From Telluribacter humicola (GTDB lineage: Bacteria; Bacteroidota; Bacteroidia; Cytophagales; Spirosomataceae): a stretch of 64,000 nt of DNA. The DNA lies in assembly GCF_017355935.1 (NCBI RefSeq), contig NZ_JAFIQT010000001.1, positions 744,001 to 808,000 on the forward strand. The letters run 5' to 3'. Position 1 is the first letter of the stretch; every line of letters begins with the position of its first letter. The position numbers and the translations under genes were made by a program. This document shows, piece by piece, positions 42,927 to 51,976 of this stretch. The notes beneath the pieces are model-generated. The model worked only from the letters and a program-made list of their open reading frames with translations, made no database searches and had not been told where the DNA came from.

Positions 42927-44372
42927 TTACCAGCCCGTCCGATACTCGCGCTTAACAAACTGGTTGGCCGGAGCGAAGTTGGTGATCTTCATATTCTTAC
43001 CATCCCACAGTAGCTTCTGGCGTCCGGGAAAGTTGAAGCCTTTGCCATCGGCCCTGGGCTCACGGTACAGGAATGACCGCACCGCCAGGTTTCCCATCAG
43101 TACCGTTTCGGTAAGTGGCCCCGACTGGTCAAATGACGAGCTGGTGTAAGCGCCGTAGCCCTGCTTACAGGCCTTGACCCACTGCTGCTGATGACCCGGC
43201 CAGCCGCCTTCTACGAGCGGACGGGTTGGCTTGGGCAGGGTAGCACCTTTAAACTTGGCCTCCGGCCACAGCCGTGGATTAGCGCCAAATAGCTCTGCGC
43301 TGACAATACCCTTAGTACCTATAAATAGCATACCGCCATCCGTGTCGCCAAAGACAGTCTGGTAGTCGCAGCCGTCGGGAAGTTGGGGACGAATACCGCC
43401 ATCATACCAGTTGAGTCGTAGTTCTTCGCCGTTCTTTACCTGCGACGGAAACCGGAGGTGAATGGACGAAGAAGGTGGACAGACATCATCAAAGTAAGCT
43501 TCCTGGAAGAAGTCGGCGTAGACGGAGCCCACGCTACACTCGACGGAAGTAGGGTAGCCGAGCTTCATAGCCCGGAAAGGTACATCTATAAAGTGACAGC
43601 CCATGTCGCCCAGGGCACCGGTACCAAAGTCCCAGTAGCCGCGCCAGCGGAAGGGCATATAAGCTTCGTGGTAGGGACGCTCGGGAGCAGTACCCAGCCA
43701 CAGGTTCCAGTCTACTTCTTTGGGTACAGGCTGTGACTCACCCCGATCCTTGGGTGATTTGACTCCCTGCGGCCACACCGGACGATTGGTCCATACCTCT
43801 ACCGTATGTACGTCCCCAATCATACCGGATTGCACGATGGCTTCGGTTTGCCGGGTACCGTCGCCGCTGCTGCCCTGGTTGCCCATCTGAGTCACTACTT
43901 TGTGCTTTTTAGCGGCCTCCGTAAGCATGCGGGCCTCCCATATATCTTTGGTCAGGGGTTTCTCTACGTATACGTGCTTACCCAGTTGCATAGCCGCCAT
44001 GGCTACCGGGTAGTGCATGTGGTCAGGAGTAGTAACGATAACAGCATCTATATTTTTAGCCTCCTTTTCGAGCATCTGGCGAAAGTCCCGGTAGTAAGGG
44101 GCCTTCTGGAACTGGGCCCGGTACTTCTGCGCCTGGCGATCGTCCACGTCACAAAGAGCTACTACATTATCACTGCCGCCGTTGTATGCCTGCTGTATGT
44201 TGTAATCGGCCTTGCCTCCGCAGCCTACGGCCGCTATGTTCAGCTTATCACTGGGGGCTACGTAGCCTTTGCCCAGTACATGACGGGGCACGATCATGAA
44301 GCCGGCAGCGGCAAGGGTACTGCTCTGTAAAAACTGACGCCGTGACTGCGCCGTTACGTTATCATTTTCCAT
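42927..44372 (-). CDS. Gfo/Idh/MocA family oxidoreductase, Tat-exported
   Basis: 481 residues. A twin-arginine signal (SRRQFLQSSTLAAAGFMIV) sends the folded, cofactor-loaded enzyme to the periplasm. The Rossmann domain follows with LNIAAVGCGGKADYNI, VALCDVDDRQAQ and the family motif EKPLTKDIWEARML. The C-terminal part has WLGTAPERPYHEAYMPFRWR, WDFGTGALGDMGCHFIDVPF, typical of the large Bacteroidota/Planctomycetota group whose members act on sugars or glycosides by NAD(P)-dependent oxidation. The exact substrate is unknown. It is transcribed alone with its own terminator. Confidence 0.92.
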   Translation of the reverse strand: MENDNVTAQSRRQFLQSSTLAAAGFMIVPRHVLGKGYVAPSDKLNIAAVGCGGKADYNIQQAYNGGSDNVVALCDVDDRQAQKYRAQFQKAPYYRDFRQMLEKEAKNIDAVIVTTPDHMHYPVAMAAMQLGKHVYVEKPLTKDIWEARMLTEAAKKHKVVTQMGNQGSSGDGTRQTEAIVQSGMIGDVHTVEVWTNRPVWPQGVKSPKDRGESQPVPKEVDWNLWLGTAPERPYHEAYMPFRWRGYWDFGTGALGDMGCHFIDVPFRAMKLGYPTSVECSVGSVYADFFQEAYFDDVCPPSSSIHLRFPSQVKNGEELRLNWYDGGIRPQLPDGCDYQTVFGDTDGGMLFIGTKGIVSAELFGANPRLWPEAKFKGATLPKPTRPLVEGGWPGHQQQWVKACKQGYGAYTSSSFDQSGPLTETVLMGNLAVRSFLYREPRADGKGFNFPGRQKLLWDGKNMKITNFAPANQFVKREYRTGW

Positions 44373-44440
44373 AAAGAGGTTTGATTAGCTCTATAACCAG
44401 ACAAAGTACCGGCGGCTCGTAAGTTACTTGCTGTAAAAGC

Positions 44441-44467
44441 ACAACGGCCCCTTACCGGGGCCGTTGT
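44441..44467 (-). terminator. Terminator of the SCP2 gene
   Basis: A perfect 11-bp stem ACAACGGCCCC / GGGGCCGTTGT with a 5-base loop and TTTT after it on the minus strand. Confidence 0.75.
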
Positions 44468-44494
44468 TAAGAAACATTATAATAGAGTAGTGGT

Positions 44495-44797
44495 CTACTG
44501 GCCGCCAAACGTCTGGGCGATCTTCATAGCTATACCCATATCACCCTTAATCTTGAGCTTGCCCATCATCAGAGCTGTCATCGGGTTTAGCTCTCCATCC
44601 ATAAGCTGGAGGGCATTTTTGGAAGATACTTCAAGGACACAGTCAGCCTCACGATCTTCGTTTGATACGACATTAGGTACCTGTGTGGTATCTATAAACA
44701 CGGGTCCTTCTTCGGTTTTAAACTTTACGGTTGCATCCAGACCGCTATCATTTCCTACCAGGTTACGTACGCGGTCGGTCAGGATTTGTAAACTCAT
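44495..44797 (-). CDS. SCP2 sterol-binding domain protein
   Basis: 100 residues consisting of one SCP2 domain: VKFKTEEGPVFIDTTQ, DCVLEVSSKNALQLMDGELN and PMTALMMGKLKIKGDMGIAM, the last being the family's most conserved stretch. The domain is a lipid-binding pocket; bacterial stand-alone forms bind fatty acids or other hydrophobic ligands without a proven role. The gene is short, alone, with a candidate promoter and terminator, and is divergent from a small membrane-protein gene. Confidence 0.9.
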   Translation of the reverse strand: MSLQILTDRVRNLVGNDSGLDATVKFKTEEGPVFIDTTQVPNVVSNEDREADCVLEVSSKNALQLMDGELNPMTALMMGKLKIKGDMGIAMKIAQTFGGQ

Positions 44798-44835
44798 TCC
44801 AGCTTAGTTTTTAGTTAATTTTTGTTAATAACGCA

Positions 44836-44866
44836 TAAAAGTATCGGTGTAGTAATAAAAATCAAA
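44836..44866 (-). promoter_or_regulatory. Promoter of the SCP2 gene
   Basis: On the minus strand TTTG, 19 bases, then TACTTTTA, one base off TAnnTTTG, with consensus spacing. Confidence 0.4.
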
Positions 44867-44933
44867 TGCTTTTGGTGTTTTCATTGAAAAGGGCAATTTT
44901 TGGCCTCTTTTTAAAAAGTAATAGTAATAATTC

Positions 44934-45428
44934 ATGCAAAATAAGACAGATGCTCCTGCTCAGAGGCCTATATTTCTGACGGTGCTGTGTGTACTTACTT
45001 TTATCAGTGCTGTTTCGGGCTTGTATACGCAGTCGGAGCGGCTCTGGAGTCCGGGCGTGGTAGCCGATCAGATGCAGCAGATGTTTGAGCAGTTCCGGGA
45101 GAATATGGAGACGCAGGGGCAGGACGAAAGTGCAGACATGGTTAATAGCCTGTTTGACGCAGTACTTACACGGCTTGACGCCGATACCATCCGGACCAGT
45201 GCGATTATTCTGCTGATCTATGAATCACTGACCCTGTACGGAGCTTACCTGATGTGGGGCCTGCAGAAGCGGGGGTACCACTTTTATGTAGGTGGAGTGG
45301 CAGTAGCATTGATAGCTCCTATGCTTCTTATTGGAGGCTGGCTGGGAGTTATAGTAACGTTAGGCGAAACTTTCTTCAGTATTATCTTCTGTGGACTTTA
45401 TGCATTGAATTTAAAATACATGCATTGA
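44934..45428 (+). CDS. Small membrane protein of unknown function
   Basis: 164 residues. A first hydrophobic segment (PIFLTVLCVLTFISAVSGLY) is followed by an acidic, Gln/Met-rich soluble stretch (about residues 35-80: MQQMFEQFRENMETQGQDES) and then three more hydrophobic segments near 88-105, 118-138 and 140-158. No catalytic motif is seen and I do not recognise the family, though similar four-helix proteins are common in Bacteroidota. It stands alone between the SCP2 gene (divergent) and ppiD. Confidence 0.72.
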   Translation: MQNKTDAPAQRPIFLTVLCVLTFISAVSGLYTQSERLWSPGVVADQMQQMFEQFRENMETQGQDESADMVNSLFDAVLTRLDADTIRTSAIILLIYESLTLYGAYLMWGLQKRGYHFYVGGVAVALIAPMLLIGGWLGVIVTLGETFFSIIFCGLYALNLKYMH

Positions 45429-45595
45429 GTTATAGTCTTTTAGCTAGCTGAAGCGTTGTAGGTAACCAGCTAGTTAGCGAAAAGTTTTAAAAAATAGGGT
45501 ACTTTATTGACATCCATTCATATTAGCTTCTGAACTGGCTTGGATAGTAAGTATAAAAGATTTTATTTTGCGGGTCAAATTTTTGAAATAGTACA

Positions 45596-47713
45596 ATGGC
45601 ATTAATTAACAAAATCAGAGAGAAATCAGGAGTTGCCGTTACGGTTATCGCAGTCAGCTTGATCCTGTTTATCGTAGGTGGAGACCTGCTGGGCCCTAAC
45701 ACCCTGTTTGGGGGAGGAAACAACCAGACGGTAGGAGAGATTGCTGGTCAGGACATTGACATCAAAGATTTCCAGAATCGGGTGGATGTACTGCGCCAGA
45801 ATTACGAAGCTCAGACCGGCCGTAGTGCCAATGAGCAGGAATTGGTAGCGTTGCGGGAGCAGGCATGGAACCAGATGATTATCGATATTGCCTATAAAGA
45901 GCAGTACGAAAAGCTGGGACTGGCAGTGACCGATGAAGAACTGGTAGATATGGTACAGGGTAACCACATCAGCCCCGCTATTCAGCAGGCTTTTGCTGAT
46001 CCTACCACCGGCCGATTTGATAAGAATGCGGTCATCAACTATCTCAAAAATTTAAAGAATCTGCCTGTACCTCAGCAGCAGTCATGGACTGCTTTTGAGA
46101 AAAGCCTCCGCGAGGATCGTATGCGTCAGAAATACGAGAACCTGATGCGTCTGTCGTCGTACGTAACCAAGGCCGAAGCCGAGAAGGAGTACATAGCTCA
46201 GAACGCCAAGGCTTCAATCCGCTACCTGTACGTGCCTTTCTATTCAATCGCTGATACAACCATCAAGGTTACCGATTCGCAGCTTGAGACGTACCTAAAC
46301 AATCACCGTGATGAGTACAAAGGGGCTGATACCCGTACTGTTCAGTACGTGACGTTCCCGGTACTACCTGCTAAGGATGACAGCTCAGCGCTGTATGCAG
46401 ATATCAAAGATCTGGCTCGCGGCCTGGCGGCTGCTCAGAATGATTCGGCCTACGCCCGTATGAATTCTGATATTCCTATGCCTACTACCATGTCGTACGC
46501 TAACATGTCAGATCAGCTGAAAGAGGCGGTCAATACCATGGTACCAGGTGGTGTATACGGCCCCTACCGTGAAGGCAATACCTACTTTATCTATAAGTAC
46601 GGTGGTACTACCAAAGATTCATTGTATACAGCCCGCGCCAGCCATATCCTGATTCGCCCTGAAAATCCTTCGGATTCAGCTAAGGCAGCTGCTCGTCAGC
46701 GGGCTGAGGCTCTGCTCAACCAGATTCGTGGTGGTGCCAGCTTTGAAGCTCTGGCTGCTACTTCAAGCGCTGATCCGGGTTCGGCACAGCGTGGCGGTGA
46801 TTTAGGATACTTCCAGAGCAACGGTTCTATGGTGAAGCCTTTTGAGGACGCAGTATTCTCGATGAGTGGTACCGGCCTGGTGAACAGAGTAGTGGAGAGC
46901 CAGTTTGGTTTCCATATTATCAAAGTAACTGACGCCAAAACCAACACGCTGTACCGCGTAGCCGCCATCGGGAAGACGATTGCTCCAAGCCAGACTACCC
47001 GTGACGAAGCATACCGTAAGGCCGATGAGTTTGCTAACTCGGTAGATACCAAGGCGGAGTTTGATGAAGCCGTTAAGAAAGATAAGTCGCTGGTAGTAGC
47101 TACCGCTAACCGTGTACCAGAGACTGCTACTAACATCAATGCTATTCAGAATGCCCGCGAGATTGTACGCTGGACCTTCGATGATAAGACAGATATCGGT
47201 GATGTATCGCAGGTGTTTGAGACAGATGAGCAGTACGTAGTAGCCGTAGTAACCGGAAAGACCGATGCCGAGAATGTAAAGGTGGATGACTTCCGTGACG
47301 AGCTGACTGCCAAAGTACGTAACCAGCTTAAAGCGGAGCAGATAACTACCAAGCTGAAAGGTGCGAATGGTGACCTGAACGCCATGGCTGCTAAGTACGG
47401 GGCCGGTGCACTCGTTGAATCAGCCGAGGACCTGACACTGGCTACCGGCTTCCTTTCCAGCGCGGGATTTGATCCTATCGCATTGGGTAAGGCTTTTGGT
47501 TTGAAAGTTGGTCAGAAAACGGGTGTATTCACCGGTGAAAACGGAGTATTCGTAATTGAGCTGACTGGTCGTACCGAAGCGCCTCAGATCGCGGACTACA
47601 CTTCTTACAAGACGCAGCTTCTGCAGGCTCTTGAAAGCCGCACCAGCTTCCTGCTGAACGAGGCTATCCGCGATAAGGCTAACATCGTAGATCGTCGTGC
47701 TCGTTTCTTCTAA
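45596..47713 (+). CDS. PpiD-like periplasmic peptidyl-prolyl isomerase/chaperone (SurA N-terminal domain)
   Basis: 705 residues. The N-terminus matches PpiD: MALINKIREKSGVAVTVIAV followed by a single membrane anchor (SLILFIVGGDLLG), then the SurA_N chaperone domain (about 45-200; VGEIAGQDIDIKDFQNRVDV). A parvulin (PpiC-type rotamase) domain lies at about 345-440: ARASHILIRPENPSDSAKAA, DPGSAQRGGDLGYFQSNGSM, QFGFHIIKVTDAKT. A second, less conserved parvulin-like region follows to the C-terminus. In the family it assists the folding of outer-membrane and secreted proteins at the periplasmic face. A strong terminator follows the gene. Confidence 0.92.
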   Translation: MALINKIREKSGVAVTVIAVSLILFIVGGDLLGPNTLFGGGNNQTVGEIAGQDIDIKDFQNRVDVLRQNYEAQTGRSANEQELVALREQAWNQMIIDIAYKEQYEKLGLAVTDEELVDMVQGNHISPAIQQAFADPTTGRFDKNAVINYLKNLKNLPVPQQQSWTAFEKSLREDRMRQKYENLMRLSSYVTKAEAEKEYIAQNAKASIRYLYVPFYSIADTTIKVTDSQLETYLNNHRDEYKGADTRTVQYVTFPVLPAKDDSSALYADIKDLARGLAAAQNDSAYARMNSDIPMPTTMSYANMSDQLKEAVNTMVPGGVYGPYREGNTYFIYKYGGTTKDSLYTARASHILIRPENPSDSAKAAARQRAEALLNQIRGGASFEALAATSSADPGSAQRGGDLGYFQSNGSMVKPFEDAVFSMSGTGLVNRVVESQFGFHIIKVTDAKTNTLYRVAAIGKTIAPSQTTRDEAYRKADEFANSVDTKAEFDEAVKKDKSLVVATANRVPETATNINAIQNAREIVRWTFDDKTDIGDVSQVFETDEQYVVAVVTGKTDAENVKVDDFRDELTAKVRNQLKAEQITTKLKGANGDLNAMAAKYGAGALVESAEDLTLATGFLSSAGFDPIALGKAFGLKVGQKTGVFTGENGVFVIELTGRTEAPQIADYTSYKTQLLQALESRTSFLLNEAIRDKANIVDRRARFF

Positions 47714-47740
47714 GAGACTGTATTAGAGACTACTTATATC

Positions 47741-47781
47741 AAGAGAAGGCCAGGGTTTCTATCCTGGCCTTCTCTTTTTTT
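47741..47781 (+). terminator. Terminator after the PpiD-like gene
   Basis: A perfect 14-bp stem AAGAGAAGGCCAGG / CCTGGCCTTCTCTT with an 8-base loop, followed by a run of Ts. Confidence 0.85.
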
Positions 47782-47804
47782 ATTTTATTTCTGATTATTG
47801 AGTA

Positions 47805-47819
47805 AAAATTGTCAATTTT
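47805..47819. promoter_or_regulatory. Palindrome upstream of xylA
   Basis: AAAATTG-T-CAATTTT, a 7-1-7 perfect palindrome 52 bases before the xylA start. A plausible operator of a sugar-responsive repressor; no regulator gene is adjacent. Confidence 0.4.
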
Positions 47820-47870
47820 ACACTTATAACCTGAAATGATATTTTTTAACCACTACTATCAACTACAGAT

Positions 47871-49199
47871 ATGAGTATCTTACTTGGTGATCGCGAGTAT
47901 TTTAAAGGAGTGGGCAAGATAGCCTACGAAGGACCTGAATCAGACAACCCACTGGCTTTCCGTTGGTACGACGAGAATCGTATTGTAGCCGGAAAGAGCA
48001 TGAAAGAGCACCTGAAGTTTGCTATTGCTTACTGGCATACGTTTGTAGGCTCTGGTTTGGATCCTTTCGGAGGACAAACCCATTTTTATCCATGGGATGA
48101 AAAAAACGATGCGATAGATCGGGCTAAAGATAAGGCCGATGCCGCTTTCGAATTTATTACCAAAATGGGCGCGCCCTACTACTGCTTCCACGATGTAGAT
48201 GTAATAGACTACGCCGACGAAGTACGTACCAACGAGAAGCGTATCCAGACGATGACCGACTACCTGGCTACCAAGCAGAAGGAGTCGGGTGTGAAGCTGC
48301 TGTGGGGTACTGCTAACCTGTTCAGCCACCACCGTTACATGAATGGTGCTTCTACCAACCCTGACTTCCAGGTAGTAACCCACGCGGGTGCTCAGGTGAA
48401 GATGGCGCTGGATGCTACAATTGCACTGGGTGGTGAGAACTACGTATTCTGGGGTGGTCGTGAGGGCTACATGACCCTGCTGAATACTGATATGAAGCGT
48501 GAGCAGGAGCACTTTGCTCAAATGCTGAAAATGGCCGTAGCCTACGCCCGTAAAAATGGATTCAAAGGGAAGTTCTTTATCGAGCCTAAGCCGATGGAGC
48601 CTACCAAGCACCAGTATGACTACGATGTAGCTACGGTTGTAGGCTTCCTGCGCCAGTTTGACCTGCTGGATGATTTTGCTATCAACATTGAAGTTAACCA
48701 CGCTACGCTGGCCGGCCACACATTTGACCATGAGCTACAGGCAGCGGCTGATGCCGGTGTACTGGGCTCTATTGATGCCAACCGCGGTGACTACCAGAAC
48801 GGTTGGGATACTGACCAGTTCCCGAATGACCTGATGGAGTGGACGCAGGCGATGATGGTGATCCTGAAGGCTGGTGGACTGGCCGGAGGTGGTATCAACT
48901 TTGACGCCAAGCGTCGTCGTAACTCTACGGATATGGAGGATGTATTCTATGCCCACATCGGTGGTATGGATACTGTAGCCCGCGCGCTGATCATTGCGGA
49001 TAAAGTAATCCAGCACGGCGAGTTTGACCGCCTCCGCAAGGAGCGTTACGCGAGCTTCGACAGCGGCAAAGGAGCCGACTATGAAGCTGGTAAGCTGCAG
49101 CTCGAAGACCTCTTCAACCTGGCTGTTGAGGGTGGTGAGCCTAAGATGATCTCTGGCCGTCAGGAGTACCTCGAGAACCTGTTGGCTCGGTTTATTTAG
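47871..49199 (+). CDS. xylA: Xylose isomerase
   Basis: Interconverts D-xylose and D-xylulose (and, more slowly, D-glucose and D-fructose). 442 residues, the long class II form. Blocks: [34 protein letters not shown] (catalytic His in CFHD), [70 protein letters not shown] and [19 protein letters not shown], which supply the metal-binding Glu, His and Asp residues. xylB, a xylose transporter and a repressor, the usual neighbours, are absent from the window. A palindrome lies upstream and a heptamer array follows the stop. Confidence 0.97.
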   Translation: MSILLGDREYFKGVGKIAYEGPESDNPLAFRWYDENRIVAGKSMKEHLKFAIAYWHTFVGSGLDPFGGQTHFYPWDEKNDAIDRAKDKADAAFEFITKMGAPYYCFHDVDVIDYADEVRTNEKRIQTMTDYLATKQKESGVKLLWGTANLFSHHRYMNGASTNPDFQVVTHAGAQVKMALDATIALGGENYVFWGGREGYMTLLNTDMKREQEHFAQMLKMAVAYARKNGFKGKFFIEPKPMEPTKHQYDYDVATVVGFLRQFDLLDDFAINIEVNHATLAGHTFDHELQAAADAGVLGSIDANRGDYQNGWDTDQFPNDLMEWTQAMMVILKAGGLAGGGINFDAKRRRNSTDMEDVFYAHIGGMDTVARALIIADKVIQHGEFDRLRKERYASFDSGKGADYEAGKLQLEDLFNLAVEGGEPKMISGRQEYLENLLARFI

Positions 49200-49204
49200 T
49201 AATT

Positions 49205-49232
49205 GATAGCTGTTAGGGATTAGCAATTAGCT
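49205..49232 (+). repeat. Heptamer array (RTTAGCT type), four units
   Basis: GATAGCT, GTTAGGG, ATTAGCA and ATTAGCT in perfect 7-base phase, six bases after the xylA stop. Confidence 0.7.
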
Positions 49233-49259
49233 TTTTTACAGTATCAATGATTTATACAA

Positions 49260-49293
49260 AAGAAAGCCCTGCCAGCGAAGGCGGGGCTTTCTT
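49260..49293. terminator. Bidirectional terminator, xylA / M28 gene
   Basis: A 14-bp stem with one G-T pair (AAGAAAGCCCTGCC against GGCGGGGCTTTCTT) and a 6-base loop, between convergent genes. Confidence 0.75.
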
Positions 49294-49312
49294 ATAATAT
49301 GTACTTCTGGTA

Positions 49313-50665
49313 CTACCGCATACCGGGGCGGGGGAGGACCGGAAGGCTTTCGTTGCCATCTTCACTCACCGCCTGTACCGCAAAGAAGTAGTTGTCTTTG
49401 GAGTAGGGCAAGGTCATTCCCAGTTTGTCGGTAAAGAACTTCTTCTGCCAGAAAGGCCAGTGCGTTTCACGCATGAGCACGTAGTAGCCCTTCACTTTTC
49501 CGCTTTTAGGAGCCTGCCAGAACAGACTTGTCGTATTGGTCAGGTTTCGGGCTTCCATCGTTACATTTTGGGGCTGGGCCGGAGCCTTCGCCAGATTGGC
49601 CAGGTTAGCCAGGTTTAAGGCAGTATTTCTGCGCAGGTACACAAAGTCCATATCCTTGGCATAGTCTCCGTATTCAATGCCATTCTCAGTACGAAGATCC
49701 TGGTGCTGATGCTCAAAGTTTTCGTTCATTTCGGTAATACGTACCGCCGCGAAGTCACGGTTAACAAATGGAGTATGATCACCGCCGCGCAGGTAGCGGT
49801 CATTGCGGTAGATGAGCCGTACTTCCAGATTATCTACATAGCGCTCGCCGATCTCCTTTACATAGCGGGCCAGCGTGCGAGCTTTGCCATCATTTTCCAA
49901 TCCATACTGACGAACGTTAGCAGCTCGCTTGTCCGTCTCAAAGCCGGATAGACCTTCGCTGAATACGCGTACGATGGTATTGTTGATGATGCGGGTATCA
50001 TGGCTGTTGTTGGATCCCATGATGTCATTGTTGAGTAAGGCTTCGAGGTTCCACTTTTCGTCTACCGCGCGCTGAGCCAGGTGCTCGGCTCCGAGCAGAC
50101 CTTGTTCTTCACCGCTTACGGCCACAAATACAATGGTGGCCGGAAAGCTGTATTTGCTCATCACGCGGGCCAATTCAATAACAGCCGCGGTACCTGAGCC
50201 GTCGTCGTTAGCGCCGGGAGCCTTACTTGTACGGTTCATGACGTCAGTCACGCGGCTGTCGATGTGCCCACTTACCATAAATACACGGTCGTCATTGGGA
50301 TCGGTACCTTTCAGCGTAGCCATCACATTACCCATTTCTACGGGCTTATCGATGCGGCGGCCGTCAGGCTGTAAGGTCCAGGTATCAATGGTAGTGGTCA
50401 TGCGGCCGCCGGACTGCTTGGCATATTGCTGAAACTTACTCAGTACCCAGCGACGAGCGGCGCCGATGCCCTGTGGACCGGTAGTAGCACTTAGTGTATG
50501 ACGGGTACCAAAGCTTACCAGTCCATCTATGTGCGCCCGCAGACTGTCTTCCGAGACCTCGGCTACCATCTGGGTAATGGCCGGGTCGCGTTGGACTATG
50601 GTTTGGGAGAAGGTATGGGCTACTGGTGAAAGTAAAAGCGAACAAAGAAGAAAGACTTGTTTCAT
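49313..50665 (-). CDS. M28 family zinc peptidase
   Basis: 450 residues with signal peptide MKQVFLLCSLLLSPVAHTFS. A secreted aminopeptidase-type enzyme with two zinc ions. The ligands are visible in order: His in VSGHIDS, the bridging Asp in GANDDGSG, the catalytic Glu pair in GEEQGLLG, Asp in LNNDIMG and His in GGDHTPF. A C-terminal fibronectin-III-like part (about 365-450; NTTSLFWQAPKSGKVKGYYV) follows a short repetitive linker (LANLANLAKAPAQ). The substrate preference is unknown. A -7 promoter element lies 43 bases upstream. Confidence 0.92.
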   Translation of the reverse strand: MKQVFLLCSLLLSPVAHTFSQTIVQRDPAITQMVAEVSEDSLRAHIDGLVSFGTRHTLSATTGPQGIGAARRWVLSKFQQYAKQSGGRMTTTIDTWTLQPDGRRIDKPVEMGNVMATLKGTDPNDDRVFMVSGHIDSRVTDVMNRTSKAPGANDDGSGTAAVIELARVMSKYSFPATIVFVAVSGEEQGLLGAEHLAQRAVDEKWNLEALLNNDIMGSNNSHDTRIINNTIVRVFSEGLSGFETDKRAANVRQYGLENDGKARTLARYVKEIGERYVDNLEVRLIYRNDRYLRGGDHTPFVNRDFAAVRITEMNENFEHQHQDLRTENGIEYGDYAKDMDFVYLRRNTALNLANLANLAKAPAQPQNVTMEARNLTNTTSLFWQAPKSGKVKGYYVLMRETHWPFWQKKFFTDKLGMTLPYSKDNYFFAVQAVSEDGNESLPVLPRPGMR

Positions 50666-51053
50666 ATCAAAAGGTGCCTGTTTGAAATCTTAGAAACCAT
50701 AAAAATACAAAACTAAGGGTAACATCAGCAGAAAAGTTGGATAGTAAGCGAAAGCATACACTTCGAAGGAAATATAGCGTAGAGACCTGATAGAAAGAGA
50801 GAGGTAGCTGGGTGAAAGCAGCAGGTAGATGTAAGCCCATAAGAGTAATAAATGATTTCTGACTGGACACTGCGTGTGCTCAGGTACCTGAGGTACTTCT
50901 GAGAAGGAAGAGTCGAAGGTGATGAATGTCAGGATGATAGTGGGGGCGGGTCATAGTAATAGTGCATAGTAGCTACCACTTTTGTTGAAAGTTACATGGT
51001 GTAGCTGGTGGTAGAATAATTCTGTTATAGCCAACCTATAAAAGCACAAGCGT
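50666..51053. other. Intergenic region, divergent M28 / membrane-protein genes
   Basis: 388 bases with no credible gene. It holds the M28 promoter element at 50708-50715; I see no clear promoter for the plus-strand gene and no repeat. Confidence 0.5.
50708..50715 (-). promoter_or_regulatory. -7 promoter element for the M28 gene
   Basis: On the minus strand TAGTTTTG matches TAnnTTTG; the leader would be about 35 bases. There is no clear -33 TTTG. Confidence 0.45.
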
Positions 51054-51965
51054 ATGAGCCAGAGAAAAACCGTTGCCGCTCTTGCTATTTGTATAGCGAT
51101 AGCCGCCGTCATAGCCGCTACTACAGGTATTGTGTCCAGCCAAGGCCCCGGGCCTTACCAGTACCCATCAATCCGTGGTGAAAGTGTGACCATTTACGGG
51201 AAGGGGATCTACCAGCATATGTCAGCCGAGGTGGCTATACAAGGTATTGCTCACGATTATGTTACGCTCTTTATTGGGGTGCCTCTGCTGCTACTTTCGC
51301 TCATTTGGGCAGGAAAGAATTCTCTGAAAGGTCGCTTCCTGTTAGCAGGTACTTTGGGGTACTTCTTTGTAACATATTTGTTTTTCTTAACCATGGGTAC
51401 CTTCAATCAATTATTCCTTGTATACGCATCCCTGCTAGGGCTGTCTTTCTTTGCGCTGGCTCTAACCTTATTATCATTTGAGGTTCCGAAGCTTCCGGCA
51501 CAGTTCCATGAACGAACACCAGTGAAGTTAGCAGGGGGCTTCCTCATCTTCAGCGCTTTTTCCATTGCGATGCTCTGGTTAAGTATAGTAGTACCTCCCT
51601 TGCTGGATGGCAGTATTTATCCCCCGTCACTAGAGCACTATACAACGTTGATTGTACAGGGCCTTGATCTGGGGCTGTTGCTACCGCTGGCTTTTGTATC
51701 GGGTATTCTGTTGTTACGTAAGAACCCGTGGGGGTACCTGCTGACACCGGTCTATATAGTTTTCTTATCGATACTGATGACGGCACTTACGGCTAAGATC
51801 ATAACCATGGGCCTGAACGGGTACAACATTGTACCGGTGGTATTTATAATTCCCACTTTTGCCGCTCTTTCTGTCTGGTGTGCCGTACTACTGCTTAAAA
51901 ATGTTGCTACCTCCAGCCGTACTAGTCGTATGGAACAGATCCACATGACACAGCCTGCACATTAA
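51054..51965 (+). CDS. Polytopic membrane protein of unknown function
   Basis: 303 residues with about eight hydrophobic segments. The N-terminal one (LAICIAIAAVIAATTGIVSS) is followed by an extracytoplasmic loop (GPYQYPSIRGESVTIYGKGI) and the remaining helices from residue 70 on. No catalytic motif is visible and I do not recognise the family. It is 11 bases upstream of a CPBP protease gene, which is 3 bases from an NAD(P)-binding protein gene, so the three form an operon. Confidence 0.8.
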   Translation: MSQRKTVAALAICIAIAAVIAATTGIVSSQGPGPYQYPSIRGESVTIYGKGIYQHMSAEVAIQGIAHDYVTLFIGVPLLLLSLIWAGKNSLKGRFLLAGTLGYFFVTYLFFLTMGTFNQLFLVYASLLGLSFFALALTLLSFEVPKLPAQFHERTPVKLAGGFLIFSAFSIAMLWLSIVVPPLLDGSIYPPSLEHYTTLIVQGLDLGLLLPLAFVSGILLLRKNPWGYLLTPVYIVFLSILMTALTAKIITMGLNGYNIVPVVFIIPTFAALSVWCAVLLLKNVATSSRTSRMEQIHMTQPAH

Positions 51966-51976
51966 CATATCAGGAC

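Noticed and set aside
45436-45480. Imperfect inverted repeat TTTTAGCTAGCTG ... CAGCTAGTTAGCGAAAA after the 44934 gene
   Set aside because: It looks similar to the heptamer arrays but is not in 7-base phase, and the arms mismatch; at most a weak terminator.
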